DNA from: an uncultured Phycisphaerales bacterium
GTDB taxonomy: Bacteria > Planctomycetota > Phycisphaerae > Sedimentisphaerales > Anaerobacaceae
DNA length: 5,993 bases
Direction of reading: 5' to 3'
Assembly (NCBI GenBank): GCA_937927975.1
Contig: CALEZT010000097.1
Span: forward strand, 1-5,993
Shown piece after piece: positions 5,329 to 5,993 of the stretch. Under the pieces are notes generated by a model. The model worked only from the letters and a program-made list of their open reading frames with translations, was not told the DNA's origin and made no database searches. The position numbers were made by a program, and so were the translations under genes. Position 1 is the first letter of the stretch. Every line of letters begins with the position of its first letter.

Positions 5329-5993
5329 CTACTTCCATCGAAGTTGCTTCAACTCTTCCTCCGTGCGGATGAACTTCACCGTGCCGCCATTCAACAAGAC
5401 CAAACCACCCCTGGGGTCGTGGTTATCGAACGTAAACAACTCCGGCCCGCCGTGCTGGTTCCAACCTGGTTTGGATTCGAAGAGAAAGACCATGTCTTCG
5501 GGTGAGTCCTCTCGGCAATTGGGGTTCATCGCATAATCGGAGGTCCAGGTGTCTAGAGACTGACTTGACGCAGTAGTCCCGCCCATTCGAGACCGATACT
5601 CATACACGTCGGGGCACATATGTATACCTGGACACGTGAACACCCCGGCTACATAGCTGTCGGGGTACATGCGTACTATCTTTTCGCCGGCTATCTCCGG
5701 GTCGACATAGCGTTTATTGCGGTAACGTTCCACAATCGTATCACACCAGTGATTCGGATCCAAATGCGGACGACCAGTCTGTCCGCTTTCCCAGAAACCC
5801 TGATAGATCAGGTAAGATATATGTCTCGCACAACCCCATCTTGCCCGCAGTGGTTTGAGTCCCGGGGGATCAAGGCTTACTAGGCTCAGGGCATGGGCCG
5901 CATCACACGAGAAGAGACGCCACCCGACCCTGATTTCCGAGGTTGTCCCTTCGGTAGTTGAAGGTTGAGAAAGCGGTGGCTACTCCGGCCTGA
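5329..5993 (-). CDS. H-X9-DG-type (prepilin-associated-like) protein, C-terminal part, 5' end not in window or lost
   Basis: The minus-strand frame is open from the stop at 5329-5331 to the window edge at 5993 (221 codons). It contains no in-frame ATG or GTG; a TTG at 5763 is the only start of note and would give 144 aa. Counted from that TTG, the C-terminus shows WNQHGGPELFTFDNHDPRGG and then LVLLNGGTVKFI: H115, nine residues, N125-G126, an H-X9-NG variant of the H-X9-DG motif found in abundant pseudopilin-like proteins of Planctomycetota. The tail EEELKQLRWK is also typical of that style. Codons before the TTG still read sensibly (ISYLIYQGFWESGQTGRPHL), so the true start is further upstream. 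Beyond about 5840 the translation becomes Ser/Arg/Pro-rich and less protein-like, so a frameshift or a broken 5' end is possible. No N-terminal prepilin signal is visible. A secreted or surface location is inferred only from the family. Confidence 0.6.

Noticed and set aside
5620..5883. 87-codon plus-strand frame
   Set aside because: It is a shadow of the H-X9-NG frame, whose conserved C-terminus is on the minus strand.
5893..5961. 22-codon plus-strand ORF MGRITREETPPDPDFRGCPFGS
   Set aside because: It lies opposite the open minus-strand frame, has no ribosome site and no recognised family. It might belong to a dispersed repeat, but one copy cannot show that.

Overview
The window is GC-rich bacterial DNA, most likely from a member of the Planctomycetota (perhaps a Phycisphaerae/Sedimentisphaerales-type lineage). 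This rests on three things: a protein ending in an H-X9-DG-like motif of the kind abundant in planctomycete pilin-like proteins, intergenic DNA full of short-period repeats, and generally weak Shine-Dalgarno sequences. It is an inference from style and motifs, not from a database match.

Layout. Positions 1 to about 995 are the 3' third of a 23S rRNA gene. A spacer without tRNA follows, then a complete 5S rRNA gene (1169-1280) and a strong intrinsic terminator (1287-1319), so the + strand rRNA operon ends here. Positions 1320-1730 hold no convincing gene. They carry three REP-like hairpins sharing one stem design and two diverged copies of a 36-nt hairpin-containing direct repeat. An open frame of unknown nature (1731-2042) then runs without a stop into a two-gene MNT-HEPN toxin-antitoxin module: mntA-like antitoxin 2043-2351 and hepT-like toxin 2341-2682, overlapping by 11 nt. 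Next come a small AbrB/MazE-like antitoxin-type ORF without a visible toxin (2933-3178) and a 509-codon AAA ATPase of the AAA_14/DUF4143 class with a nuclease-fold-like C-terminus (3498-5027).

Three copies of one roughly 90-117 nt repeat follow, or overlap, the ends of these genes (2702-2817, 3227-3314, 5022-5138). In the third copy the ATPase stop codon lies inside the repeat. The last 700 bases are on the minus strand: a short remnant of an Rhs/YD-repeat gene (5272-5325) lies 3 nt beyond the stop codon of an H-X9-NG protein whose frame stays open to the window edge but has no ATG or GTG start.

The + strand genes downstream of the rRNA operon look like an accessory island of defence/addiction type: a type VII toxin-antitoxin pair, a lone antitoxin-like gene and a mobile-type ATPase, separated by dispersed repeats. 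The toxin-antitoxin pair is the only clear functional unit: MntA is expected to AMPylate and silence the HepT RNase. Any cooperation among the others is not supported by the sequence.
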